Source: Streptomyces adelaidensis
Lineage (GTDB): Bacteria > Actinomycetota > Actinomycetes > Streptomycetales > Streptomycetaceae
Assembly: GCF_016598475.1 (NCBI RefSeq)
Contig: NZ_JAEMUX010000080.1
Span: 1 to 38,292 of the forward strand
Direction of reading: 5' to 3'
DNA length: 38,292 bases
In this document: positions 22,820 through 31,159 of the stretch, piece by piece
Position numbering within the stretch: the stretch's first letter is position 1
Layout of the letters: each line of letters starts with the position of its first letter
Program-made: the position numbers and the translations under genes
The notes under the pieces: generated by a model
What the model saw: only the letters and a program-made list of their open reading frames with translations
What the model was told of the DNA's origin: nothing
The model's database searches: none

Positions 22820-25800
22820 ATGCAGACCAAGCTGGACGAAGCCAAGGCCGAGCTGCTCGAAAGGGCCGCCCGGGTAGCTGAGAACAGCCCGGTCGGGGGG
22901 TATCTACCGACTGGGAAGACCGACGGGAGCACGTCCGGCACCCCGGACCACGACACCGTGCTCGCGTTCATCCAGCGCTACTACCTGCACACCGCCCCGG
23001 AGGACCTGAGCGGCCGCGACCCGGTCGACGTCTTCGGAGCCGCCTTCTCCCACTACCGGCTGGCCGAGAACCGCCCTCAGGGCACGGCCAACGTGCGGGT
23101 CCACACCCCCACCGTCGAGGAGAACGGCTGGACGTGCAGCCACTCCGTCGTCGAGGTCGTCACCGACGACATGCCCTTCCTCGTCGACTCCGTGACCAAT
23201 GAGCTGTCACGGCAGGGGCGCGGGATCCATGTCGTCATCCACCCGCAGGTCGTCGTACGGCGGGACGTCACCGGCAAGCTCATCGAGCTGATCACCGAGC
23301 CGGCCGCGGTCGCCGCGGCCTCCGCCGCCGTGGCCGCCGGCGAGGCGCTGCCGCACGACGCGCACATCGAGTCCTGGATCCATGTCGAGATCGACCGCGA
23401 GACCGACCGGGCCGACCTCAAGCAGATCAACAACGATCTGCTGCGCGTCCTGTCCGACGTCCGCGAGACCGTCGAGGACTGGGACAAGATGCGGGAAGCG
23501 GCGGTCCGGATCGCCGACGGACTGCCCGCCGAGCACACCGCCGACGATCTGCGTGAGCAGGAGGTGGAGGAGGCCCGAGAGCTGCTGCGCTGGCTCGCCG
23601 ACAACCACTTCACCTTCCTCGGCTACCGCGAGTACGAGCTGCGCGAGAACGACTCGCTCGCCGCCGTCGCCGGTACCGGCCTGGGCATCCTGCGCTCCGA
23701 CCCGCACCACTCCGGGCCCGACCAGCACCCCGTCAGCCCCTCCTTCGAACGGCTGCCCGCCGACGCCCGCGCCAAGGCCCGCGAGCACAAGCTCCTCGTC
23801 CTGACGAAGGCCAACAGCCGGTCCACCGTCCACCGGCCGTCCTACCTCGACTACGTGGGCGTGAAGAAGTTCGACGCCGAGGGCAACGTGGTCGGCGAGC
23901 GGCGCTTCCTCGGGCTGTTCTCCTCGGCCGCCTACACCGAGTCCGTGCGCCGGGTCCCCGTCATCCGCCGCAAGGTCGACGAGGTCCTCCAGGGCGCCGG
24001 CTTCTCGCCCAACAGCCACGACGGCCGCGACCTGCTCCAGATCCTGGAGACGTACCCGCGCGACGAGCTGTTCCAGACCCCGCCCGACGAGCTCCGCTCC
24101 ATCGTCACCTCTGTCCTCTACCTCCAGGAACGCCGGCGGCTGCGGCTCTACCTCCGCCAGGACGAGTACGGGCGCTACTACTCCGCGCTCGTCTACCTGC
24201 CGCGCGACCGCTACACCACCGGCGTACGCCTGCGGATCATCGACATCCTCAAGGAGGAGCTCGGCGGCATCAGCGTCGACTTCACCGCCTGGAACACCGA
24301 ATCGATTCTCTCCCGGCTGCACTTCGTGGTCCGTGTCCCGCAGGGCACCGAACTTCCGCAGCTCAGCGAGGGTGACAAGGACCGGATCGAGGCACGGCTC
24401 GTCGAGGCCGCCCGGTCCTGGACCGACGGTTTCGCCGAGGCGCTCAACGCCGAGGTCGGCGAGGAGCGGGCCGCCGAGCTGCTGCGCCGGTACGCGAACG
24501 CCGTCCCCGAGGGGTACAAGGCCGACCACAGCCCGCGCGCGGCCGTCGCGGACCTCGTGCGGCTCGAAGAGCTCGCACAGGACGAGGACTTCGCGCTCAG
24601 CCTGTACGAGCCGGTGGGCGCGGCGCCCGACGAACGCCGGTTCAAGATCTACCGCAAGGGCGGCTCGGTCTCGCTCTCCGCGGTGCTGCCCGTCCTCAGC
24701 CGTATCGGCGTCGAGGTCATCGACGAGCGGCCGTACGAGCTGCGCTGCTCGGACCGGACGAACGCGTGGATCTACGACTTCGGGCTGCGGATGCCCAGGG
24801 CGCAGGCCGCCAGTGTCGACCATGCCGGGGACGACGCCCGCGAGCGGGTGCAGGAGACCTTCGCCGCCACCTGGACCGGGCAGGCGGAGAACGACGGATT
24901 CAACGCCCTCGTGCTGAGCGCGGGGCTCACCTGGCGGCAGGCCATGGTGCTGCGGGCGTACGCCAAGTACCTGCGGCAGGCCGGGTCCACCTTCAGCCAG
25001 GACTACATGGAGGACACCCTCCGCAACAACGTCCACACCACCCGGTTGCTCGTGTCGCTGTTCGAGGCGCGGATGGCGCCCGAGCGGCAGAGTGCCGGGC
25101 GCGAGATCGTCGACGCGCTCCTCGAAGAGCTCGACGCCGCCCTCGACCAGGTGGCCTCCCTCGACGAGGACCGGATCCTGCGGTCCTTCCTGACCGTCAT
25201 CAAGGCGACCCTGCGGACGAACTTCTTCCAGGAGGCGGCGGGCGGCAAGCCGCACGACTACGTCTCCATGAAGTTCGACCCGCAGGCCATCCCCGACCTG
25301 CCGGCCCCGCGCCCGGCGTACGAGATCTGGGTGTACTCGCCGCGCGTCGAGGGTGTGCACCTGCGGTTCGGGAAGGTCGCCCGGGGCGGGCTGCGCTGGT
25401 CCGACCGGCGGGAGGACTTCCGGACCGAGATCCTGGGCCTGGTCAAGGCGCAGATGGTCAAGAACACCGTGATCGTGCCGGTCGGCGCCAAGGGCGGCTT
25501 CGTCGCCAAGCAGCTGCCGGACCCGTCGGTGGACCGCGACGCCTGGCTCGCCGAGGGCATCCGCAGCTACAAGACCTTCATCTCCGCGCTGCTCGACATC
25601 ACCGACAACATGGTGGCCGGCGAGGTCGTGCCGCCCGCCGATGTCGTACGGCACGACGAGGACGACACCTATCTCGTCGTGGCCGCGGACAAGGGCACCG
25701 CGACCTTCTCCGACATCGCCAACGGGGTCGCGGAGAGCTACAACTTCTGGCTCGGGGACGCCTTCGCCTCCGGCGGCAGCGCCGGCTACGACCACAAGGG

Positions 25801-27793
25801 CATGGGCATCACCGCCCGCGGCGCCTGGGAGTCGGTGAAGCGGCACTTCCGGGAGCTGGGGGTGGACACGCAGAGCGAGGACTTCACGGTCGTCGGCATC
25901 GGTGACATGTCCGGTGACGTGTTCGGCAACGGCATGCTGCTCAGCGAGCACATCCGGCTGGTCGCCGCCTTCGACCACCGGCACATCTTCATCGACCCGC
26001 ACCCGGACGCGGCCACCTCGTACGCCGAGCGCCGCCGCGTCTTCGAGCTGCCCCGCTCCAGCTGGGCCGAGTACGACACGGCCCTGATCTCCACCGGCGG
26101 CGGCGTCTTCCCGCGTACCGCCAAGGCGATCCCGGTCAACAGCCACATCCGGGAAGCCCTCGGCATCGAGGACAAGATCGCCAAGATGACCCCGGCCGAC
26201 CTGATGAAGGCGATCCTCAAGGCGCCGGTCGACCTGCTGTGGAACGGCGGCATCGGTACGTACGTCAAGGCCTCCGGCGAGTCGCACGCGGACGTCGGCG
26301 ACAAGGCCAACGACGCCATCCGGGTCGACGGCGGGGACCTGCGGGTCCGGGTCGTCGGCGAGGGCGGCAACCTGGGGCTGACCCAGCTGGGCCGGATCGA
26401 GTTCGCGCAGATCGGCGGACGGGTCAACACCGACGCCATCGACAACAGCGCGGGCGTGGACACCTCCGACCACGAGGTGAACATCAAGATCCTGCTCAAC
26501 GGCCTGGTCACCGAAGGCGACATGACGGTCAAGCAGCGCAACAAGCTGCTCGCCGAGATGACCGACGAGGTCGGCCACCTCGTCCTGCGCAACAACTACG
26601 CGCAGAACACCGCGATCTCCAACGCCCTCGCCCAGTCCAAGGACATGCTCCACGCCCAGCAGCGCTTCATTCGGCACCTGGTCAGGGAGGGCCACCTCGA
26701 CCGGGCGCTCGAATTCCTGCCCACCGACCGGCAGATCCGCGAGCGGCTCAACACCGGACAGGGCCTCACCGGCCCCGAGACGGCCGTCCTCCTCGCGTAC
26801 ACGAAGATCACGGTCGCCGAGGAGCTGCTGCACACCTCGCTGCCGGACGACCCGTATCTGCGCAGGTTGCTGCACGAGTACTTCCCGACCGCGCTGCGCG
26901 AGAAGTTCTCGGAGCAGATCGACAGCCACCCGCTGAGCCGGGAGATCGTCACCACCCTGCTGGTCAACGACACGGTCAACACGGGCGGTACGAGCTTCCT
27001 GCACCGGCTGCGGGAGGAGACCGGGGCCTCGCTGGAGGAGATCGTCCGGGCCCAGACCGCGTCCCGCGCGATCTTCGGGTCGGCCTCGGTGTGGGACGGC
27101 GTGGAAGGCCTGGACAACAAGGTCGACGCGGCCGTGCTGACCCGTATCCGGCTGCACTCCCGCCGGCTCGTCGAGCGCGGTACGCGCTGGCTGCTCAACA
27201 ACCGGCCGCAGCCGCTCCAGCTCGCCGAGACCGTCGCGTTCTTCACCGAGGGCGTCCACCAGGTCTGGGCCGAGCTGCCCAAGCTGCTGCGCGGCGCGGA
27301 CCAGGAGTGGTACCAGAAGATCTACGACGAGCTGACCGGCGCGGGCGTCCCGGACGGGCTGGCCACCCGGGTCGCGGGTTTCTCCTCGGCCTTCCCGACG
27401 CTCGACATCGTCGCCGTCGCCGACCGGGTCGGCCGGAGTCCGATGGAGGTCGCCGAGGTGTACTACGACCTCGCCGACCGGCTGAGCATCGCCCAGCTCA
27501 TGGACCGCATCATCGACCTGCCGCGCGCCGACCGCTGGCAGTCCATGGCCCGCGCGGCGATCCGCGAGGACCTGTACGCGGCCCACGCCTCCCTCACCGC
27601 CGACGTCCTGTCAGCGGGCAACGGCAGCTCCACGCCCGAGCAGCGCTTCAAGGTGTGGGAGCAGAAGAACACGGCGATCCTCGGCCGGGCCCGCACGACC
27701 CTGGATGACATCCAGAGCTCCGACGCGTTCGACCTCGCGAACCTGTCGGTGGCGATGCGGACGATGCGGACGCTGTTGCGCAACCACGCGTAG
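22820..27793 (+). CDS. gdh: NAD-dependent glutamate dehydrogenase, large (180-kDa) class
   Basis: 1657 aa; interconverts glutamate and 2-oxoglutarate plus ammonia with NAD, usually in the catabolic direction. The ATG at 22820 gives MQTKLDEAKAELLERAARVA and has AGAGGA upstream. A long N-terminal region with ACT-like segments (about 90-700; for example SVVEVVTDDMPFLVDSVTNE) precedes the catalytic core. The core contains KVARGGLRWSDRREDFRTEILGL, then NTVIVPVGAKGGF with Lys891, and the dinucleotide-binding turn GIGDMSGDVFGNG (1026-1038). A long C-terminal helical region follows. Size and motifs match the L_180 family first described in Streptomyces clavuligerus. It stands alone with its own long leader and ends in a strong terminator. 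Confidence 0.96.
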   Translation: MQTKLDEAKAELLERAARVAENSPVGGYLPTGKTDGSTSGTPDHDTVLAFIQRYYLHTAPEDLSGRDPVDVFGAAFSHYRLAENRPQGTANVRVHTPTVEENGWTCSHSVVEVVTDDMPFLVDSVTNELSRQGRGIHVVIHPQVVVRRDVTGKLIELITEPAAVAAASAAVAAGEALPHDAHIESWIHVEIDRETDRADLKQINNDLLRVLSDVRETVEDWDKMREAAVRIADGLPAEHTADDLREQEVEEARELLRWLADNHFTFLGYREYELRENDSLAAVAGTGLGILRSDPHHSGPDQHPVSPSFERLPADARAKAREHKLLVLTKANSRSTVHRPSYLDYVGVKKFDAEGNVVGERRFLGLFSSAAYTESVRRVPVIRRKVDEVLQGAGFSPNSHDGRDLLQILETYPRDELFQTPPDELRSIVTSVLYLQERRRLRLYLRQDEYGRYYSALVYLPRDRYTTGVRLRIIDILKEELGGISVDFTAWNTESILSRLHFVVRVPQGTELPQLSEGDKDRIEARLVEAARSWTDGFAEALNAEVGEERAAELLRRYANAVPEGYKADHSPRAAVADLVRLEELAQDEDFALSLYEPVGAAPDERRFKIYRKGGSVSLSAVLPVLSRIGVEVIDERPYELRCSDRTNAWIYDFGLRMPRAQAASVDHAGDDARERVQETFAATWTGQAENDGFNALVLSAGLTWRQAMVLRAYAKYLRQAGSTFSQDYMEDTLRNNVHTTRLLVSLFEARMAPERQSAGREIVDALLEELDAALDQVASLDEDRILRSFLTVIKATLRTNFFQEAAGGKPHDYVSMKFDPQAIPDLPAPRPAYEIWVYSPRVEGVHLRFGKVARGGLRWSDRREDFRTEILGLVKAQMVKNTVIVPVGAKGGFVAKQLPDPSVDRDAWLAEGIRSYKTFISALLDITDNMVAGEVVPPADVVRHDEDDTYLVVAADKGTATFSDIANGVAESYNFWLGDAFASGGSAGYDHKGMGITARGAWESVKRHFRELGVDTQSEDFTVVGIGDMSGDVFGNGMLLSEHIRLVAAFDHRHIFIDPHPDAATSYAERRRVFELPRSSWAEYDTALISTGGGVFPRTAKAIPVNSHIREALGIEDKIAKMTPADLMKAILKAPVDLLWNGGIGTYVKASGESHADVGDKANDAIRVDGGDLRVRVVGEGGNLGLTQLGRIEFAQIGGRVNTDAIDNSAGVDTSDHEVNIKILLNGLVTEGDMTVKQRNKLLAEMTDEVGHLVLRNNYAQNTAISNALAQSKDMLHAQQRFIRHLVREGHLDRALEFLPTDRQIRERLNTGQGLTGPETAVLLAYTKITVAEELLHTSLPDDPYLRRLLHEYFPTALREKFSEQIDSHPLSREIVTTLLVNDTVNTGGTSFLHRLREETGASLEEIVRAQTASRAIFGSASVWDGVEGLDNKVDAAVLTRIRLHSRRLVERGTRWLLNNRPQPLQLAETVAFFTEGVHQVWAELPKLLRGADQEWYQKIYDELTGAGVPDGLATRVAGFSSAFPTLDIVAVADRVGRSPMEVAEVYYDLADRLSIAQLMDRIIDLPRADRWQSMARAAIREDLYAAHASLTADVLSAGNGSSTPEQRFKVWEQKNTAILGRARTTLDDIQSSDAFDLANLSVAMRTMRTLLRNHA

Positions 27794-27813
27794 CGGTACG
27801 GCGGTACGGCAAC

Positions 27814-27843
27814 GGGGGCGCCCCATGGCTTTGGGGCGCCCCC
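27814..27843. terminator. Bidirectional hairpin terminator
   Basis: Perfect 11-bp stem GGGGGCGCCCC / GGGGCGCCCCC with an 8-nt loop, between the convergent gdh and kinase genes, 21 nt after the gdh stop. Confidence 0.85.
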
Positions 27844-27860
27844 TACGTATGTGTGCCTCG

Positions 27861-29759
27861 TCAGCGCTGGATCTCCCAGACCGTGACCGTGCCCTTGAGG
27901 TCGGGCAGGTAGTCCAGGTCGCTCGGGGCCTCGACCTCGGTGATCGTCCACATCGCGAGGTTGCCCTCGCCGGTGACCGTGCAGAGGTGGTCGCCCTTGA
28001 CGATCTCGTCGTCCCGGTTGATGGAGTCGCCGCTCAGCGTCTGGGTGAACGGGTTCTGCTCGGCGCCCGCCTGGCACTCCTCGGGCGTGGTGCCGGCCGC
28101 CTTGCCCATGGGGTAGGTGAACGTGAGGTCCTGGGACGAGGCCTGGAACTCCTGGACGTCGAGGCTCATGTAGCTGGACGGGTCGACCTTTGGCCCGTCG
28201 AGGTCCACATAGGTGGTCGCCAGGCTGCCGGGGCCCAGCACACTCATCGCCTTGTCCTGGAAGAGGACGGTGTACTCGGCGTTCGAGGGCCGGTCGTCGG
28301 TCGACGCGGACGGATCGGTGTAGTCGTCCGGGGTGTCCGCTCCGCCCCCGGTGTCCGTGGCCGTCTCGGAGGGAGTGGGCGTCGAGGCCGCCTTGTCGCT
28401 GTCCTTGTCGGCGCCGGCCTTGTCGCCGCTGCTCGCGCTGGTGCTGCTGTCTTCGTTCTTGTCGAGCAGCCACACCGCTGCGGCCGCGCCGGAGCCGGCC
28501 ACGAGGACGAGGACGAGGGCGATGAGGGCGGCTTTCAGGCCCCGGCGGCTCTTCTTGGGGGCGGGGGCCGGTTCCGGCGCGGGGGCCTGCGGGGTGAGGT
28601 TGTAGGTGTGGGCGGCCGGGGGCGGGTAGCCGTAGCCCGGGGCAGGGCCCTGGGCGGCCGGGCCGAAGCCGGTGGCCGGGGGTGTCGGGGTCGGCTGGGG
28701 CATGCCCTGGGTGCCCTGCGGGGTGCTCGTGGCCGGGTCGTAGGGCGGAGTCACCGGCGGTGCCGGGGCGGCGGCCGGAGCCGTGGTCGGCGGAGTGGTC
28801 GGGGGCGCCGCGGGCATCTGGGGTGCCGTCGGCTGCGGCGGGCTCTGGGCCGACTGCTCGCGCCGGACGATCTCGGCGGTGAGCGGCTCGGGCAGCCAGC
28901 CGGTGAAGTCGCTGAGGCCCCGGCCCGCCGACTCCTGGCAGAGCGCGGCCAGTTCCTCGGTGCCGATGCGGTCGGCCGGATCGGCGGTCAGGCAGCGCTC
29001 CAGCAGGGGGCGCAGCCGATCGTCGTACCCGTCGAGCTTCGGCGGCCGGTGGGCGGTGTTGGCGATCTGCGCGGCGATGGTGATGGCGCCGCCGTCGCCG
29101 TACGGGTGGCGTGCGGTGGCCGCGACCGCCGCGATCAGCCCGAGGGAGAAGACGTCGGTGGCCGGCGTGACCCGCTCGCCGAGGGCGTGCTCCGGCGACA
29201 TGTACTGCGGGGTGCCGATCAGGCCGCCGGACTGGGTCAGTTGGGTGGCGTCGGCGGCGCGGGCGATGCCGAAGTCGATGACGTACGGGCCCTGGGAGCC
29301 CAGCAGGATGTTGCTGGGCTTGAGGTCGCGGTGGATGACGCCGGCCGAGTGGATCGAGGTCAGGGCGCGGGCCGCGCAGCCGACCAGCTGGAAGACGGCG
29401 TCCGGCGGCAGCGGGCCGAACGCCACGAGCGCGTCGTGCAGCGGGATGCCGGGGATGAACACCGAGGCCAGCCAGGGGAGTTCGCCGCCGGTGTCGTGGT
29501 CGACGACCGGCACGAGGTGGTAGCCCTGCACACGGCGGGCCGCCTGGACCTCCTGCTCGAAGCGGCGGCGGAAGTCCGGGTCCTGGCCGTACTCGCGGCG
29601 GATGACCTTCAGCGCGACCGGCTGGCCGCCGCGGGTGTGCGACAGATAGACCGTGCCCATGCCGCCCTCGCCGATGCGGGCGTGCAGTTGGTAACCGGCG
29701 GTCTCTCGCGGGTCCTGTGGTCCCAGCGGGCTCAGGATGTCGCCAGTGCTGGTGCTAAT
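27861..29759 (-). CDS. Membrane-anchored Ser/Thr protein kinase, apparent AUU start
   Basis: 632 aa if translation starts at ATT 29757-29759. There is no ATG, GTG or TTG between a TATAAG -10 candidate and the kinase domain, while GGGGGAGG stands 5 nt before this ATT; with one base changed it would be an ordinary ATG. The kinase domain has the loop GEGGMGTV (30-37), Lys51, HRDLKPSN (Asp145) and DFG (Asp162). It is followed by a long Pro/Ala/Thr-rich linker (about 290-440), a basic patch KKSRRGLK, one transmembrane helix, an acidic Ser/Thr stretch and an extracytoplasmic domain of about 130 residues. No PASTA repeats. It resembles S. coelicolor PkaA/PkaB (recalled, not checked). The paralogue lies directly upstream. 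Confidence 0.9.
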   Translation of the reverse strand: MSTSTGDILSPLGPQDPRETAGYQLHARIGEGGMGTVYLSHTRGGQPVALKVIRREYGQDPDFRRRFEQEVQAARRVQGYHLVPVVDHDTGGELPWLASVFIPGIPLHDALVAFGPLPPDAVFQLVGCAARALTSIHSAGVIHRDLKPSNILLGSQGPYVIDFGIARAADATQLTQSGGLIGTPQYMSPEHALGERVTPATDVFSLGLIAAVAATARHPYGDGGAITIAAQIANTAHRPPKLDGYDDRLRPLLERCLTADPADRIGTEELAALCQESAGRGLSDFTGWLPEPLTAEIVRREQSAQSPPQPTAPQMPAAPPTTPPTTAPAAAPAPPVTPPYDPATSTPQGTQGMPQPTPTPPATGFGPAAQGPAPGYGYPPPAAHTYNLTPQAPAPEPAPAPKKSRRGLKAALIALVLVLVAGSGAAAAVWLLDKNEDSSTSASSGDKAGADKDSDKAASTPTPSETATDTGGGADTPDDYTDPSASTDDRPSNAEYTVLFQDKAMSVLGPGSLATTYVDLDGPKVDPSSYMSLDVQEFQASSQDLTFTYPMGKAAGTTPEECQAGAEQNPFTQTLSGDSINRDDEIVKGDHLCTVTGEGNLAMWTITEVEAPSDLDYLPDLKGTVTVWEIQR

Positions 29760-29823
29760 GGGAGCCTCCCCCGGTACGGTGCCGAACTCCTGTGCCGCGG
29801 ATGGGCACTTGAAGCGGTTCGAG

Positions 29824-29829
29824 CTTATA
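29824..29829 (-). promoter_or_regulatory. Candidate -10 box for the membrane kinase
   Basis: On the minus strand TATAAG occurs about 65 nt before the proposed ATT start; the -35 position (TGGTCC, 17 nt upstream) is a poor match. If real, the upstream in-frame start codons would not be transcribed. Confidence 0.3.
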
Positions 29830-29920
29830 CGGCACTTATGACACGTGGACCAGGCGTTACGGTTCCGTGTGACAGCTGGGACGCGGTGCTGTACGGGGCC
29901 TTTTGCACGGGCGGGAACCA

Positions 29921-29973
29921 CGGCTCCCACCCGCGACGACTGCGGCTCCCCGCCCGCGAAAACTACGGCTCCC
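29921..29973 (-). repeat. Three tandem ~22-bp repeats between the two kinase genes
   Basis: GGGAGCCG blocks (minus strand) recur at 29921-29928, 29943-29950 and 29966-29973, each with similar CGCGGG-containing spacers, at periods of 22 and 23 bp. They span the last codons and stop of the upstream kinase and the start of the intergenic region. Confidence 0.55.
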
Positions 29974-31012
29974 GCCGCACCCTCCTGCGCCATTCCTCGT
30001 CCCGCACCGTGATCGGCGCCGTCGCCGGCAGCCGGCGGGCCGTCGGGGCCTCCGAGAGGCTGGGCGGCGGGACCGGGGTCGTCGGGGCCTCGGTCAGGGA
30101 GAGGGCGCGGAAGGCCGTCTCCACGATGGCCACCGAGGTGGCGACCGGGCCCGGGAGCCAGGCCGTGAAGTCGCGGACGTCGCGGCGGGCCGCGCCCGCG
30201 CAGTGCTCGGCGACCTCGGCGGCGGCGGGCCGGGCGGCCGGGTCGGCGGTGAGGCAGCGGCGTACGACGTCGAGGAGCGGGCGGTCGACGCCGTCGAGGG
30301 CGGGCGGGGCGACCTCGGTGCCCGCGATGCGCGTCGCGATCGCGAGGGGGTTGCCGCGGCCGTACGGGTGCCCGCCGGTGGCCGCGACCGCGGCGATCAG
30401 GCCGAGCGCGAAGACGTCGGAGGCGGAGGTGACCCGGCGGCCCAGGGCGTGCTCGGGGGACATGTACCGCGGGGTGCCGATCAGGCGTCCGGCGGTGGTG
30501 AGGGTGGCGGCGCCCGTGGCCCTCGCGATGCCGAAGTCGAGCAGCCAGGGCCCGTCGGCGGCGAGCAGCAGGTTGGCGGGCTTGACGTCGCGGTGGATCA
30601 CCCCGGCGGTGTGCACGGCGTCCAGCGCGTACGCGGCGCAGGCCAGCAGTTGCAGGACGGTGGGGACGGGGAGCGGGCCGTGGGTCTGAAGGGCCTGGTC
30701 GAGGGGGATGCCCGGGACGTAGTGGGTGGCGAGCCAGGGGCGCTCCGCACCGGCGTCGTGGTCGACGATCGGCACCAGGTGGTAGCCGGAGACCCGGCGC
30801 CCGGCGGCCACCTCGCGGGCGAAGCGCTCACGGAAGGCCGCACTGTCGGCGTACTCCGGGCGGACCAGCTTCAGCGCGACCGGCTGGCCGCCCCGGCTGC
30901 GCGAGAGATAGACCGTGCCCATGCCGCCCTCGCCGATCCGGGCGTACAGCGGATACCCGGCGATCTCCCGCGGATCCTCCACCCGCAGTGGCTCAGGCAC
31001 CACCCCGCGCAT
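29963..31012 (-). CDS. Soluble Ser/Thr protein kinase
   Basis: 349 aa. The ATG at 31012 has GAGGGGG about 7 nt upstream; an ATG at 31126 would add 38 low-complexity residues. Hanks-type kinase: GEGGMGTV (27-34), Lys48, HRDVKPAN (Asp142), DFG (Asp159), then GTPRYMSPEHALG in the activation segment, so all catalytic residues are present. The domain ends near residue 290; the short tail is Pro/Thr-rich and ends in arginines. No transmembrane helix is visible, unlike the following paralogue. The first ~45 residues align closely with those of that paralogue (DPRE-AGY-L-ARIGEGGMGTVYLS), which indicates tandem duplication. It is divergent from the wall-polymer genes. Substrates are unknown; envelope proteins are plausible but inferred. 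Confidence 0.92.
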   Translation of the reverse strand: MRGVVPEPLRVEDPREIAGYPLYARIGEGGMGTVYLSRSRGGQPVALKLVRPEYADSAAFRERFAREVAAGRRVSGYHLVPIVDHDAGAERPWLATHYVPGIPLDQALQTHGPLPVPTVLQLLACAAYALDAVHTAGVIHRDVKPANLLLAADGPWLLDFGIARATGAATLTTAGRLIGTPRYMSPEHALGRRVTSASDVFALGLIAAVAATGGHPYGRGNPLAIATRIAGTEVAPPALDGVDRPLLDVVRRCLTADPAARPAAAEVAEHCAGAARRDVRDFTAWLPGPVATSVAIVETAFRALSLTEAPTTPVPPPSLSEAPTARRLPATAPITVRDEEWRRRVRREP

Positions 31013-31159
31013 CGACCGCCCCCTCTGCTCCTGATTGCCTCCGGAGCGTATCGCGGGGGCGTCGGCCGCCGCCGCCCCTGACGCAACCCGCGTACCTCCA
31101 TCGACCTCTACCTGAGTGGCCCTCAAAGGCGCGATGCCTTATAGAGGGAGTGAAGCAGG

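Noticed and set aside
23207..27586. 1459-codon open frame opposite the glutamate dehydrogenase
   Set aside because: A mirror of strong GC bias in third positions; the product is Val/Asp/Gly/Arg-rich with no family motifs, whereas the plus strand has a clear known protein.
27705..30689. 994-codon frame opposite the kinases
   Set aside because: Repetitive Gly/Arg/Val protein with no recognisable domain; the kinases are on the other strand.
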